From Massilia litorea (lineage in GTDB: Bacteria > Pseudomonadota > Gammaproteobacteria > Burkholderiales > Burkholderiaceae_D), in the NCBI RefSeq assembly GCF_015101885.1, contig NZ_CP062941.1, positions 3,658,001 to 3,722,000 of the forward strand: a stretch of 64,000 bases of DNA, in the 5' to 3' direction. The notes beneath the pieces are model-generated. The model worked only from the letters and a program-made list of their open reading frames with translations, had not been told where the DNA came from and made no database searches. The position numbers and the translations under genes are program-made. Shown in pieces: positions 36,959 to 45,856 of the stretch (position 1 is its first letter; every line of letters begins with the position of its first letter).

Positions 36959-38110
36959 CCACGGCACGCCCGGGAAGACCGGCTTGCCATTGGCCGACTC
37001 TTTCGGCCACACGAGGACGACCTGCTTGCCCTGGTGCTGGCCCATGCGCTGGACGAAGTTCGGGTTGTCGCCCTTGGCGTTGAACTGGACGCGGCCGATC
37101 AGGGTCTGCTTGTCGGTCTTGCGCAGTTCCTCGATCACGCCGCCCTTTTTCAGCGTGCCCTTGTCGGCGGCGCGCGCGATCGCGTCGAACAGCAGCATGG
37201 ACTGCACGTAGCCGAACTGGCCCAGGTAATCCGGCTCCTTGTTGTGCAGCTTCTTGTAGGTCTCGCCGAAGGTCTTGCCTTCGGGCGTGGTGAAGTTCAC
37301 CGGGAAGGGCAGGACCGCGGTGCCGTACACGTTCGGCATCAGGTCGGGGAAGTCGGCCGCCATCTTCGGCGTGGCCAGCGACCAGACGCCGGCGATCGCC
37401 TTGGCCTGCGGTTTCAGAACGCGCGCCGCGCGCAGGATGCCGACATAGTCGTTCTCGTAGCCGACCATGGCGATGAATTCCGAGCGGTCCTGCAGCTTGA
37501 CCTTGTTGATGATCGGCTTGAAGTCGGTGATCGCCGGATCGAAGGCGTGCATCGCGACCTTGATGCCTTTCGCGGCCAAGGTTTTCTGGACGTCGGTCGC
37601 CAGGCCTTCGGTGGCGTCCTTGGTCGAATAGATGATCGAGACCGATTTCACACCCAGGTCCGAGATCAGTCCGACCAGCGCCTTCTGGTAGCCGGCCGTG
37701 TTATTGATGCGGAAGAAGTTCTTGCGGCCGGCTTCGACCAGGCCGTCGTCGACGCCGCCCGAGGTCATGTAGGCCAGGCCCAGTTTGTTCGCCGCGTCCG
37801 AGGCCGGCGAGATGTTGTTCGAGCCGTAGCCGCCGGTGATCGCCACCACGCCTTCGCTGGCCAGCTTCTCGACCGCGGCGACCGCCTTGGCCGGGGCCGA
37901 CTCGTCGTCCACCGTCACCAGCTTGATCGTGTGCTTGCCGTTGGTCTTGTTGAACACCTCGGCGGCGACGCGGATGCCTTCCTGGGTACCCATGCCGACC
38001 CGGGCCAGCGGGCCGGTCAGCGGAATCTGGACGCCGACCAGCAGCTCGTCGGCCTGCGCACCTGCGCACAGGGTCATGATTGCCAGGGCGATGCTTGTTG
38101 CCTTTTTCAT
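36956..38110 (-). CDS. livJ: Branched-chain-type ABC transporter substrate-binding protein (LivJ)
   Basis: This 384-residue periplasmic protein starts with the signal peptide MKKATSIALAIMTLCAGAQA. The mature part begins DELLVGVQIPLTGPLARVGMGTQEGIRVAAEV, typical of LivJ-like type I periplasmic binding folds. Substrate specificity is not visible, but linkage to gcdH and the diacid operon suggests dicarboxylates or related acids. It is the first gene of livJHMGF-gcdH, follows iclR on the same strand after 115 bases, and is followed by a structured repeat that may favour its higher expression. Its TAG stop lies in the GTAG of that repeat. Confidence 0.88.
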   Translation of the reverse strand: MKKATSIALAIMTLCAGAQADELLVGVQIPLTGPLARVGMGTQEGIRVAAEVFNKTNGKHTIKLVTVDDESAPAKAVAAVEKLASEGVVAITGGYGSNNISPASDAANKLGLAYMTSGGVDDGLVEAGRKNFFRINNTAGYQKALVGLISDLGVKSVSIIYSTKDATEGLATDVQKTLAAKGIKVAMHAFDPAITDFKPIINKVKLQDRSEFIAMVGYENDYVGILRAARVLKPQAKAIAGVWSLATPKMAADFPDLMPNVYGTAVLPFPVNFTTPEGKTFGETYKKLHNKEPDYLGQFGYVQSMLLFDAIARAADKGTLKKGGVIEELRKTDKQTLIGRVQFNAKGDNPNFVQRMGQHQGKQVVLVWPKESANGKPVFPGVPW

Positions 38111-38141
38111 GTCTCCACCTTTTCAGTTATGTTCACGATCT

Positions 38142-38193
38142 GGTCCCGTGGCGGGACCGGCGTTGTTGCGCCGGCGGCTGTCGTGCCGCCGGC
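38142..38193. other. Two hairpins in the iclR-livJ gap
   Basis: Two perfect stems lie in the leader upstream of livJ: GGTCCCG-TGG-CGGGACC (38142-38158) and a 9-bp stem GCCGGCGGC / GCCGCCGGC (38170-38193, 6-base loop). Neither is followed by a T-run on the minus strand. Together with the REP-like element at 38209 they make the 115-base gap highly structured and could tune read-through from iclR into livJ. Confidence 0.5.
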
Positions 38194-38208
38194 AAGGTTC
38201 TGCAATGC

Positions 38209-38229
38209 TGTGGGCGGGCCGCCCGCTAC
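38209..38229. repeat. REP-like palindrome at the iclR stop
   Basis: On the minus strand it reads GTAGCGGGCGGCCCGCCCAC, with the palindrome GGGCGG-C-CCGCCC. The GTAG contains the TAG stop of iclR (38226-38228). It resembles the other GTAG palindromes in the window but its stem differs, so membership of the same family is less certain. Confidence 0.5.
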
Positions 38230-39032
38230 CCCAGGTTGCGGCCCATGCTCATTTCGACGTTGCGCACCAGTTGCACCAGGCGCGGGCCGAGGTCGTCGAT
38301 CAGTTTTTCCTGCGGCAGGAGAAAAGAAGGGCCGCCGCAGTTGAAGGCCATGGTCTTGGCCGGGTCCGGATCGACCAGGGGCACGCCGACGGCGCTGATG
38401 TTCGCGTCCCACAGGCCCGAGGACAGGCAGAAGCCCCGGTCCTGGTAGTCGCGGAAACCCTGTTCCAGGTCGGCCTTGATCTTCGGCCAGTTGGTTTCGG
38501 TCTGCAGGCGGATATGGTCCATCAGGAAGTCGCGGTCGTTCTGCGGCAGGCCGCACAGGTAGGCCTTGCCCATCGCGGTGGTGGCCAGCGGGATGCGCGA
38601 ACCGGCGTCGCGGCGCAGGGTCACGGCCGCGCTGCCGCGGCAGGCTTCCACATACACCATCGACAGGCGGTCGCGGATCCCGATCGCCACGCTGCACTGG
38701 GCGTATTCGGCCAGTTCCTGCATCGCGGGACGGGCAAGCTTGCGCACGTCGAGATTGGCCAGCAGCGTATAGCCGAGGGCCAGCACGGCCGCGCCCAGCT
38801 GGTAGCGGCCCTGGTCGGGCGAATAGCTGAGGTAGCCGAGCTTGGTAAGGGTATAGGTCAGGCGCGAAATCGTCGGTTTCGGCATGGCGGTGCGCTTCGC
38901 CATTTCGCTGTTGGTGAGATAGGTCTCGCCAGGGCGGAAGCAGCGCAGGATCTCCAGGCCGCGCGCCAGGGCCGTGACGAACTGGCGGTCCTTGGCTGCA
39001 TCGTCTTCGAATGACTCGATCTCGTCTTGCAT
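38226..39032 (-). CDS. IclR family transcriptional regulator
   Basis: This 268-residue protein has an N-terminal winged helix (about residues 15-75, including LTNSEMAKRTAMPKPTISRLTYTL) and a C-terminal IclR effector domain (CSVAIGIRDRLSMVYVEACRG, NISAVGVPL, KTMAFNCGGPSFLL). The start MQDEIESFED at 39032 is chosen over a longer frame from 39146, because the latter would put the operator-like inverted repeat at 39130 inside the gene. The effector is unknown. It lies between livJHMGF-gcdH and the divergent beta-oxidation operon, and probably controls both. Confidence 0.88.
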   Translation of the reverse strand: MQDEIESFEDDAAKDRQFVTALARGLEILRCFRPGETYLTNSEMAKRTAMPKPTISRLTYTLTKLGYLSYSPDQGRYQLGAAVLALGYTLLANLDVRKLARPAMQELAEYAQCSVAIGIRDRLSMVYVEACRGSAAVTLRRDAGSRIPLATTAMGKAYLCGLPQNDRDFLMDHIRLQTETNWPKIKADLEQGFRDYQDRGFCLSSGLWDANISAVGVPLVDPDPAKTMAFNCGGPSFLLPQEKLIDDLGPRLVQLVRNVEMSMGRNLG

Positions 39033-39129
39033 GGGTTCTTTCGTTGTCTCGGTGCCCAATCTGAGGCTGGGTCTGGGCGGATATTCACACACCGAAAACC
39101 GAAGTGTCAACAGTTTCGTGAAATGGTCG

Positions 39130-39142
39130 TTCGCACAGCGAA
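39130..39142. promoter_or_regulatory. Candidate IclR operator, iclR-proximal
   Basis: A perfect inverted repeat TTCGC-ACA-GCGAA lies 98 bases upstream of the iclR start codon. The motif is repeated near the divergent operon, with a one-base-deleted relative upstream of the porin gene (56429). Confidence 0.6.
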
Positions 39143-39297
39143 ACATTTTACCGCCGCTCCTATATGTCGCCTGTCGCGCTCACCGATGCCTCATGGAAAT
39201 GCTCTGCATACCGACTGTAAAGACTCCCCAACAAGGGCATTTACACCGCCGTTGGAAATGCGGTATCGTAGTTTTTGCCGCAATCTGCAAAACATAA

Positions 39298-39311
39298 TTC
39301 CGCACAGCGAA
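39298..39311. promoter_or_regulatory. Candidate IclR operator, operon-proximal
   Basis: The sequence TTCCGCACAGCGAA lies 34 bases upstream of the ATG of the fused hydratase/dehydrogenase. It shares 13 consecutive bases (CGCACAGCGAAAC) with the iclR-proximal site. Confidence 0.55.
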
Positions 39312-39345
39312 ACGCTTGGCGAAAACCTACAAGGAGACAGGCTTG

Positions 39346-41466
39346 ATGAATACCGCTGAAGCTGCTGGAGCCGCCGCCGTCGCGTCTGCCCGCCATGACG
39401 ATATCCTCGTCGTCACGATCGACAACCCGCCCGTGAACGCGCTTGGCGTCGACGTGCGGCGCGGCCTGATGGAGGCCATCGAAGCCGCCGACGCCGACCC
39501 GGCCGTCAAGGCGGTGGTCCTGCTCGGCGCCGGCCGCAACTTCCTTGGCGGCGCCGACATCCGTGAATTCGGCAAGCCGCCCCAGGCGCCCGCGCTGCCG
39601 GATGTCTGCAACCGCATCGAAGCCTGCTCGAAGCCGGTCGTCGCCGCCATCCACGGCGCGGCCCTCGGCGGCGGCCTGGAAGTGGCGCTCGGCGCGCACT
39701 ACCGCGTGGCCCTCGCCAACGCCAGGCTGGGCCTGCCGGAAGTGCTGCTCGGCCTCCTGCCCGGCGCCGGCGGCACCCAGCGCACGCCGCGCCTGATCGG
39801 CGCAGCTGCCGCACTCGAGCTGATGCTGAGCGGCCGCCACATCGGCGCGCGCGAAGCATTGAAGCTCGGCCTGGTCGACAAGGTGGAAGAGGGTGATGAC
39901 CCTGTGGCCGCGGGCCTGGCCTATGCGCGCGAACTGATTGCATCGAACGCGGCGCCGCGCCGCACCAGCGAAGGCACGGCCCTGGCCGACCGCCCAGCCA
40001 CCCAGGCCGCGATCGACGCCGCCCGCGCCGACACAGGAAAGAAGGCGCGCGGCCTGTTCTCGCCCCTGAAGATCGTCGACGCCGTGCAGGGCGCGCTCGA
40101 CCTGCCATTCCTTGAGGGCCTGGCGCTGGAGCGCACGCTCTTCCTCGCCTGCCTGGACAGCCCGCAGCGCGCCGGCCTGGTACACGCCTTCTTCGCCGAG
40201 CGCGAAGCGGCCAAGGCGCCCGAGACCCGCAGCGCGCAGCCGCGTGAAGTCAACAGCGTCGGCATCGTCGGCGGCGGCACCATGGGCGCCGGTATCGCCG
40301 TGGCGGTGCTGGACGCCGGCCTGCCGGTCGTGATGATCGAGCGCGACGAGGAAGCGCTGGCGCGCGGCCGCGCCAACGTGGAGAAGGTCTACGACGGCCT
40401 GATCGCCAAGGGACGCATCAAGCCCGAGGCGAAAGAAGCGATCATGAACCGCTGGAGCGGCAGCACCGCCTACGATGCCTTGAGCCAGGTCGACCTGGTG
40501 ATCGAAGCCGTGTTCGAGGACATGGCCGTGAAGCAGGCGGTGTTCAAGGAACTCGACCGCGTCTGCAAGCCAGGCGCCGTGCTGGCCACGAACACCTCCT
40601 ACCTCGACATCGACCAGATCGCCGCCTCCATCACGCGTCCGCAGGACGTGATCGGCCTGCACTTCTTCTCGCCGGCGAACATCATGAAGCTGCTCGAGAT
40701 CGTGGTGCCGGCGAAAGTCGCGGCCGACGTCGTCGCCACCGCCTTCGAGCTGGCGAAGAAACTGAAAAAGACCGCGGTACGCGCCGGCGTCTGCGACGGC
40801 TTCATCGGCAACCGGGTGCTGGCCGTGTATGGCCAGGCGGCCCAGATGATGATGGAAGACGGCGCTTCTCCCTACCAGATCGACAAGGCGGTGCGCGGCT
40901 TCGGCTATCCGATGGGACCGTTCCAGGTCTCGGACCTGGCCGGCGGCGACATCGGCTGGGCCACCCGCAAGCGCCGCGCCGCCACGCGCGACCCGCAAGC
41001 ACGCTATGTGCAGATCCCGGACCGCCTGTGCGAACGCGGCTGGTTCGGCCAGAAGACGGGCCGCGGCTACTACCTGTATCCGGACGGCGCCCGCGTCGGC
41101 ACGCCCGACCCGGAAGTCGAAGCCATCATCGATGCCGAACGCCGGCGCGCCGGCGTGACGCCGAAGACCTTCACCGACGAGGAGATCGTGCGCCGCTACC
41201 TGGCGGCGATGATCAACGAAGGCGCGAACGTGGTGGACCAGAAGATCGCCCTGCGTCCGCTCGACGTCGACGTGACCTTCGTGCACGGCTACGGCTTCCC
41301 GCGCTACCGCGGCGGCCCGATGCACTACGCCGACACGGTCGGGCTGGACAAGATCCTGGCCGACATCCAGGAATTCGCGAAGGAAGATCCGCTGTTCTGG
41401 AAGCCGTCGCCGCTGCTGGTCGATCTCGTCGCGCGCGGCGCGAATTTCGCCAGCCTGAATAAATAA
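39346..41466 (+). CDS. pimF: Fused enoyl-CoA hydratase / 3-hydroxyacyl-CoA dehydrogenase (PimF-like)
   Basis: This 706-residue bifunctional enzyme catalyses two successive steps of beta-oxidation. The N-terminal crotonase domain (about 1-185) has GGAD (68-71) at the oxyanion hole after GAGRNFL. The C-terminal 3-hydroxyacyl-CoA dehydrogenase has an NAD-binding GIVGGGTMGAG at about 306-316 and continues to the end. AAGGAG lies 10 bases before ATG 39346; an earlier in-frame start (39316) is not used. It opens an operon resembling pimFABCDE of Rhodopseudomonas, in which the homologous protein degrades pimelate and longer diacids. The symbol is by resemblance of sequence type and gene order. Confidence 0.85.
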   Translation: MNTAEAAGAAAVASARHDDILVVTIDNPPVNALGVDVRRGLMEAIEAADADPAVKAVVLLGAGRNFLGGADIREFGKPPQAPALPDVCNRIEACSKPVVAAIHGAALGGGLEVALGAHYRVALANARLGLPEVLLGLLPGAGGTQRTPRLIGAAAALELMLSGRHIGAREALKLGLVDKVEEGDDPVAAGLAYARELIASNAAPRRTSEGTALADRPATQAAIDAARADTGKKARGLFSPLKIVDAVQGALDLPFLEGLALERTLFLACLDSPQRAGLVHAFFAEREAAKAPETRSAQPREVNSVGIVGGGTMGAGIAVAVLDAGLPVVMIERDEEALARGRANVEKVYDGLIAKGRIKPEAKEAIMNRWSGSTAYDALSQVDLVIEAVFEDMAVKQAVFKELDRVCKPGAVLATNTSYLDIDQIAASITRPQDVIGLHFFSPANIMKLLEIVVPAKVAADVVATAFELAKKLKKTAVRAGVCDGFIGNRVLAVYGQAAQMMMEDGASPYQIDKAVRGFGYPMGPFQVSDLAGGDIGWATRKRRAATRDPQARYVQIPDRLCERGWFGQKTGRGYYLYPDGARVGTPDPEVEAIIDAERRRAGVTPKTFTDEEIVRRYLAAMINEGANVVDQKIALRPLDVDVTFVHGYGFPRYRGGPMHYADTVGLDKILADIQEFAKEDPLFWKPSPLLVDLVARGANFASLNK

Positions 41467-41490
41467 GAGAACACTCACAGGAGACTCGCC

Positions 41491-42672
41491 ATGCGCGAAG
41501 CCGTCATCGTTTCAACCGCCCGCACCCCGCTCACGAAAGCGCACCGCGGCGAATTCAACATCACCACCGGCCCGCAACTGGCCGCCTTTGCCGTGCGCGC
41601 CGCCGTCGAGCGCTCTGGCATCGATCCGGAGCAGATCGAGGACGCCATCCTCGGCTGCGGCTACCCGGAAGGCACGACCGGCCGCAACGTCGCGCGCCAG
41701 ACCATCATCCGCGCCGGCCTGCCGATTTCGATCGCCGGCACCACCGTGAACCGCTTCTGCGCTTCGGGCCTGCAGGCGATCGCCATCGGCGCCGGCCGCA
41801 TCGTCGTCGACGGCGCCCCGGCCGTGATCGCCGGCGGCGTCGAATCGATCTCCCAGATCCGCACCCGCGATTCCGGCGATTCGGGCATGGACCCGTGGAT
41901 CCTCGAAAACAAGCCGGCCCTCTACATGCCGATGATTGAGACCGCCGATATCGTGGCCGCCCGCTACGGCATCTCGCGCGAAGCCCAGGACCGCTTCTCC
42001 TTCGAGAGCCAGCGCAAGACCGAAGAAGCCCAGCTGGCCGGGCGCTATGCCGAGGAAATCGTCGCCTGCACCACGACGATGGCGGTGACCGACAAGGAAA
42101 CGAAGGAAGTCACGCAGCGCGAAGTGACCGTCAGCGAGGACACCTGCAACCGGCGCGGCACCACCTATGAAGGCCTGGCAAAATTAGCGCCGGTCATGGG
42201 CGAAGGAAAATTCGTCACCGCCGGTAATGCCTCCCAGCTGTCGGACGGCGCCTCGGCCTGCGTCATGATGGAAGCGAAAGAGGCCGAGCGCCTCGGCCTG
42301 GCCCCGCTGGGCGCCTTCCGCGGCATGGCGGTCGCCGGCTGCGAGCCGGACGAAATGGGCATTGGTCCCGTGTTCGCGGTGCCGAAACTGCTCAAGCGCT
42401 TCGGCCTGACGGTGAACGATATCGACCTGTGGGAGCTGAACGAAGCCTTTGCTTCGCAGGCCATCTATTGCCAGCAAAAGCTGGGTATTCCGGATGAGCG
42501 CCTGAACGTGGACGGCGGCGCGATCTCGATCGGCCACCCGTTCGGCATGACCGGCGCACGCCTGGCCGGCCACATTTTGCTGGAAGGCCGCCGCCGTGGC
42601 GCAAAATACGCTGTCGTCACGATGTGCATCGCGGGTGGCATGGGTGCCGCCGGCTTGTTCGAGATTTTCTAA
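41491..42672 (+). CDS. pimB: Acetyl-CoA C-acyltransferase (thiolase, PimB-like)
   Basis: This 393-residue type I thiolase carries out the final thiolytic step of beta-oxidation. Catalytic residues are present: Cys90 in NRFCASGLQ, His349 in [10 protein letters not shown], and Cys379 in [10 protein letters not shown]. It is close to acetyl-CoA acetyltransferase/beta-ketoadipyl-type thiolases by overall look; substrate chain length cannot be read from the sequence. It lies 24 bases after the fused hydratase gene and 21 bases before the first acyl-CoA dehydrogenase, all in one operon. Confidence 0.9.
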   Translation: MREAVIVSTARTPLTKAHRGEFNITTGPQLAAFAVRAAVERSGIDPEQIEDAILGCGYPEGTTGRNVARQTIIRAGLPISIAGTTVNRFCASGLQAIAIGAGRIVVDGAPAVIAGGVESISQIRTRDSGDSGMDPWILENKPALYMPMIETADIVAARYGISREAQDRFSFESQRKTEEAQLAGRYAEEIVACTTTMAVTDKETKEVTQREVTVSEDTCNRRGTTYEGLAKLAPVMGEGKFVTAGNASQLSDGASACVMMEAKEAERLGLAPLGAFRGMAVAGCEPDEMGIGPVFAVPKLLKRFGLTVNDIDLWELNEAFASQAIYCQQKLGIPDERLNVDGGAISIGHPFGMTGARLAGHILLEGRRRGAKYAVVTMCIAGGMGAAGLFEIF

Positions 42673-42693
42673 GGGACGCATTTAAGGATACCT

Positions 42694-43902
42694 ATGGACC
42701 TGAATTTCACTCCGCAAGAAGAAGCCTTCCGTGCCGAAGTGCGCGCCTTCCTGGCCGATAAGCTCCCCAAGCGCCTGTCCGATAAAGTCGCCGAAGGCAA
42801 GCACCTGAGCAAGGCCGACATGGAGGAGTGGCACGCCATCCTCAATGAACGCGGCTGGCTGGCGAACCACTGGCCCGAACAATACGGCGGCCCCGGCTGG
42901 ACGGCCGTCGAAAAATTCATCTTCGAGAACGAGAGCGCCATCGCCCATGCGCCGCGCATCGTGCCCTTTGGCGTCAACATGCTCGGGCCGGTGCTGATCA
43001 AGTACGGCAACGAGGCGCAAAAGGCCTACTGGCTGCCGCGCATCCTGAACGGCGACGACTGGTGGTGCCAGGGTTATTCGGAACCGGGCGCCGGATCGGA
43101 CCTGGCGGCCGTGAAATCCACTGCCGTACGCGGGACCGACGCCGAGGGCGAGCACTACATCGTCAACGGCCAGAAAACCTGGACCACGCTCGGCCAGCAC
43201 GCCAACATGATTTTCTGCCTGGTGCGCACCGACCGCGAGGCGAAGAAGCAGTCCGGCATCAGCTTCCTGCTGATCGACATGAACTCCCCTGGCGTCGAAG
43301 TGCGTCCGATCATCACGCTCGACGGCGAGCATGAAGTCAACGAGGTCTTCTTCACCGACGTGCGGGTGCCGGTCCAGAACCTGGTGGGCGAGGAGAACGC
43401 CGGCTGGACCTGCGCCAAGTACCTGCTGACCTACGAGCGCACTAACATCGCCGGCGTCGGCTTCTCGGTGGCGGCGCTCGCGCGCCTGAAGCGCATCGCC
43501 GCGACCCAGACCCGCAACGGCAAGCCGCTGTCGGAAGACCCGGCCTTTGCCGCGCGCCTGGCGCGGGTCGAGATCGATCTCGAGAACATGAAGACGACCA
43601 ACCTGCGCGTGATCGCGGCGGTGGCCGGCGGCGGCGTGCCGGGCGCGGAAAGTTCGATGCTCAAGATCCGCGGCACCGAGATCCGCCAGGAGATCACCTC
43701 GCTGGCCCGGCGTGCGATGGGCGTGCATGCACGCCCCTTCACCCAGGACATGCTCGATGCGGACTACCAGGGCCCGACTTTCGGCCCCGATTTTGCGCCA
43801 GCCGCATCGGCCCAGTACTTCAACAACCGCAAGCTGTCGATCTTCGGCGGCTCCAACGAGATCCAGAAGAACATCATCTCGAAGATGATCCTCGGACTGT
43901 AA
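42694..43902 (+). CDS. pimC: Acyl-CoA dehydrogenase, pimeloyl-CoA dehydrogenase large subunit-like
   Basis: This 402-residue protein starts MDLNFTPQEEAFRAEVRAFL and has the FAD signature GYSEPGAGSDLAAVKSTA (about residues 125-142). Its C-terminus reads KLSIFGGSNEIQKNIISKMILGL, where the usual catalytic Glu motif YEGT is replaced by FGGS, a known pattern in this two-subunit group. It pairs with the following 380-residue protein. In Rhodopseudomonas, PimC and PimD form a heteromeric pimeloyl-CoA dehydrogenase. The chain specificity here is not proven. Confidence 0.85.
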   Translation: MDLNFTPQEEAFRAEVRAFLADKLPKRLSDKVAEGKHLSKADMEEWHAILNERGWLANHWPEQYGGPGWTAVEKFIFENESAIAHAPRIVPFGVNMLGPVLIKYGNEAQKAYWLPRILNGDDWWCQGYSEPGAGSDLAAVKSTAVRGTDAEGEHYIVNGQKTWTTLGQHANMIFCLVRTDREAKKQSGISFLLIDMNSPGVEVRPIITLDGEHEVNEVFFTDVRVPVQNLVGEENAGWTCAKYLLTYERTNIAGVGFSVAALARLKRIAATQTRNGKPLSEDPAFAARLARVEIDLENMKTTNLRVIAAVAGGGVPGAESSMLKIRGTEIRQEITSLARRAMGVHARPFTQDMLDADYQGPTFGPDFAPAASAQYFNNRKLSIFGGSNEIQKNIISKMILGL

Positions 43903-43914
43903 GGAGTAGGTCAG

Positions 43915-45057
43915 ATGAACTTTGAACATACCGAAGAACGGCGCATGCTCGCCGACAGCCTGAACCGCTTCATCGCCGAGCGTTACAACTTCGAGACGCG
44001 TAACAGGATCGCCGGCAGCGCCGAGGGCTATTCGCCCGAGATGTGGAACCACTTCGCCGAACTGGGCGCGGTCGGCGCCCTGATGCGCGAGGAAGACGGC
44101 GGCTTCGGCGGCGCCGGCTTCGACATCGCGGTGGTCTTCGAAGCGCTGGGCCGCGGCCTGGTGCTCGAACCGCTGCTGGCGAGCGCGGTGCTGGCGGCCG
44201 AAGCGATTGCAAGGAGCGGCAACGAAACCCAGCGCGGCCTGCTGGAGTCGATCGCCGACGGCAGCACGATCGCCAGTTTCGCGCATGACGAGCCGGACAC
44301 GCATTACGAACTGGCGCGCGTCGGCCTCATCGCCCGTCGCGAAGGCGAGGGCTGGTCGCTGAACGGCGTGAAATCGGTCGTGGCGCTGGGCGAGCAGGCC
44401 GGCGTCTTCGTCGTCTCCGCGCGTACTGCGGGCGCGGTCGACGAGCAAAACGGCATCTCGCTCTTCCTGGTCCCGGCCGGCACCGCTGGCCTGACCGTGC
44501 AGGGCACGCCGACCATCGACGGCGGCCACGTGGCCGAGCTGCGCTTCGAGAACGTGCTGCTGGAGCGCGGCGCGCTGCTGGGCGAAGAGGGCGCGGCTTA
44601 CGCGACGCTGGAACGCGCCGTCGGCCGCGGCATCCTGGCCCTGTGCGCGGAAAGCCTGGGCGCGATGGAAGCGGCCAAGGAAGCGACCCTCGACTACCTG
44701 CGCACCCGCAAGCAGTTCGGCGTCCCGATCGGCAGCTTCCAGGCCCTGCAGCATCGCATGGCCGACCTGCTGCTGGAGATCGAGCAGGCACGCTCCGCCG
44801 TCATCAACGCGGCCGCCGCGCTGGACAGCGAAGACCGCATTACCCGCGAGCGCGCCCTGTCCGCCGCCAAGATGTCGATCGGCCGGATCGGCACCAAGGT
44901 GGCCGAAGAGTGCATCCAGCTCCATGGCGGCATCGGCATGACCTGGGAATTGCCGCTGGCGCACTACGCCAAGCGCCTGGTGATGATCGACCACCAGCTG
45001 GGCGACGAGGACCACCACCTCGAGCGCTACATTTCGCTCGGCCGGCAGCCGGCATGA
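43915..45057 (+). CDS. pimD: Acyl-CoA dehydrogenase, pimeloyl-CoA dehydrogenase small subunit-like
   Basis: This 380-residue acyl-CoA dehydrogenase-fold protein begins 12 bases after pimC. It lacks a recognisable FAD signature of the (S/T)EPxxGSD type (it reads SFAHDEPDTHYEL) and ends ...DHQLGDEDHHLERYISLGRQPA. It has CIQLHGGIGMTWELPLAHYAKR near the end, a conserved segment of the small subunit. Together with PimC it is expected to form the active enzyme. A GTAAGGAG sequence precedes the ATG. Its stop overlaps the next start (ATGA). Confidence 0.82.
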   Translation: MNFEHTEERRMLADSLNRFIAERYNFETRNRIAGSAEGYSPEMWNHFAELGAVGALMREEDGGFGGAGFDIAVVFEALGRGLVLEPLLASAVLAAEAIARSGNETQRGLLESIADGSTIASFAHDEPDTHYELARVGLIARREGEGWSLNGVKSVVALGEQAGVFVVSARTAGAVDEQNGISLFLVPAGTAGLTVQGTPTIDGGHVAELRFENVLLERGALLGEEGAAYATLERAVGRGILALCAESLGAMEAAKEATLDYLRTRKQFGVPIGSFQALQHRMADLLLEIEQARSAVINAAAALDSEDRITRERALSAAKMSIGRIGTKVAEECIQLHGGIGMTWELPLAHYAKRLVMIDHQLGDEDHHLERYISLGRQPA

Positions 45058-45854
45058 GCGGGCTGCTGATCCGCACCGAGGGTGCGGTGCGCATCCTCGT
45101 CAACAGCAATCCGTCGGCACGGAATGCGATCACGCCGGCGCTGTACGACGCCTTGCCCGCCGCGCTGAACGAGGCTGCGGCCGACCCTGCGATCGGCGCG
45201 ATCGTCTTTGCCGGCGACGGCGACTTCTTCTGCGCCGGCGGCGATTTGCGCCAGCTGGCGACGCGGCGCGAACTCCCGGTGGCGGGGCGCCTGGAGAAAA
45301 TCGGGCGCCTGCACGACCTGATCCGCGCCTTGCGCGCCTGCCCGAAGCCGGTCATCGCGGCTGTGGAAGGCGGCGCGGCCGGCGCCGGCATGTCGATGGC
45401 GCTGGCCTGCGACATGCTGGTCGCGGCCGAGAATGCCTTCTTCACGATGGCCTATGTGAAGGTGGGGCTGAGCCCGGACGGCGGCGCGACTGCCTTTCTG
45501 GCGGAGTTCCTGCCGCGCCAGCAGATGATGGAGCTGTGCCTGCTGGGCGAGCGGATTCCCGCGCAGCGCCTGCATGCGCTGGGCGCCGTCAACCGCCTGG
45601 TGGCGCCCGGAGCGGCGCTGGCCGAAGCGGTGCAACTGGCCGAACGCATCGCCGGCGGACCCGCCAACGCGGCCGCGCGCATCAAGCGCCTGTGCGACAA
45701 CGCGGGCCACGCCAGCCTGGACCAGCAGCTCGACCTGGAAGCGCAGCTGATGGCCGAGTCGCAGGGCGACGACGAAGCGCAGGAAGGCATCAAGGCCTTC
45801 TTCGAGAAACGCAGGCCGGATTTCGCTTCCCTACGCGGACGCACTGGAGACTGA
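45054..45854 (+). CDS. Enoyl-CoA hydratase/isomerase family protein
   Basis: This 266-residue crotonase-fold protein starts MSGLLIRTEGAVRIL at ATG 45054, overlapping the pimD stop. The oxyanion-hole motif FFCAGGDLRQL lies near residues 60-70, and GGAAGAGMSMALACDMLV near 105-122 is the second loop. The catalytic Glu pair is not obvious, so isomerase or a non-hydratase role is possible. Its position matches the last catalytic gene in the pim order. A longer frame starting inside pimD is not used. Confidence 0.82.
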   Translation: MSGLLIRTEGAVRILVNSNPSARNAITPALYDALPAALNEAAADPAIGAIVFAGDGDFFCAGGDLRQLATRRELPVAGRLEKIGRLHDLIRALRACPKPVIAAVEGGAAGAGMSMALACDMLVAAENAFFTMAYVKVGLSPDGGATAFLAEFLPRQQMMELCLLGERIPAQRLHALGAVNRLVAPGAALAEAVQLAERIAGGPANAAARIKRLCDNAGHASLDQQLDLEAQLMAESQGDDEAQEGIKAFFEKRRPDFASLRGRTGD

Positions 45855-45856
45855 AC

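Larger units (their letters stand above)
39033..39345. promoter_or_regulatory. Divergent control region between iclR and the beta-oxidation operon
   Basis: These 313 bases contain no gene. They are AT-richer than the surroundings and must hold two divergent promoters. Two copies of the same motif occur: TTCGCACAGCGAA at 39130-39142, a perfect 5-3-5 inverted repeat (TTCGC-ACA-GCGAA), and TTCCGCACAGCGAA at 39298-39311, differing by one extra C. The core CGCACAGCGAAAC is identical in both. They suit an IclR-type operator, one near each promoter. Confidence 0.6.

Noticed and set aside
38111..38229. A riboswitch in the livJ leader.
   Set aside because: The hairpins are simple perfect stems without the conserved loops or junctions of any class I know.
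39241..45018. Very long minus-strand frames (745 and 778 residues) opposite the beta-oxidation operon.
   Set aside because: They mirror well-supported enzymes with catalytic motifs and ribosome-binding sites on the plus strand.
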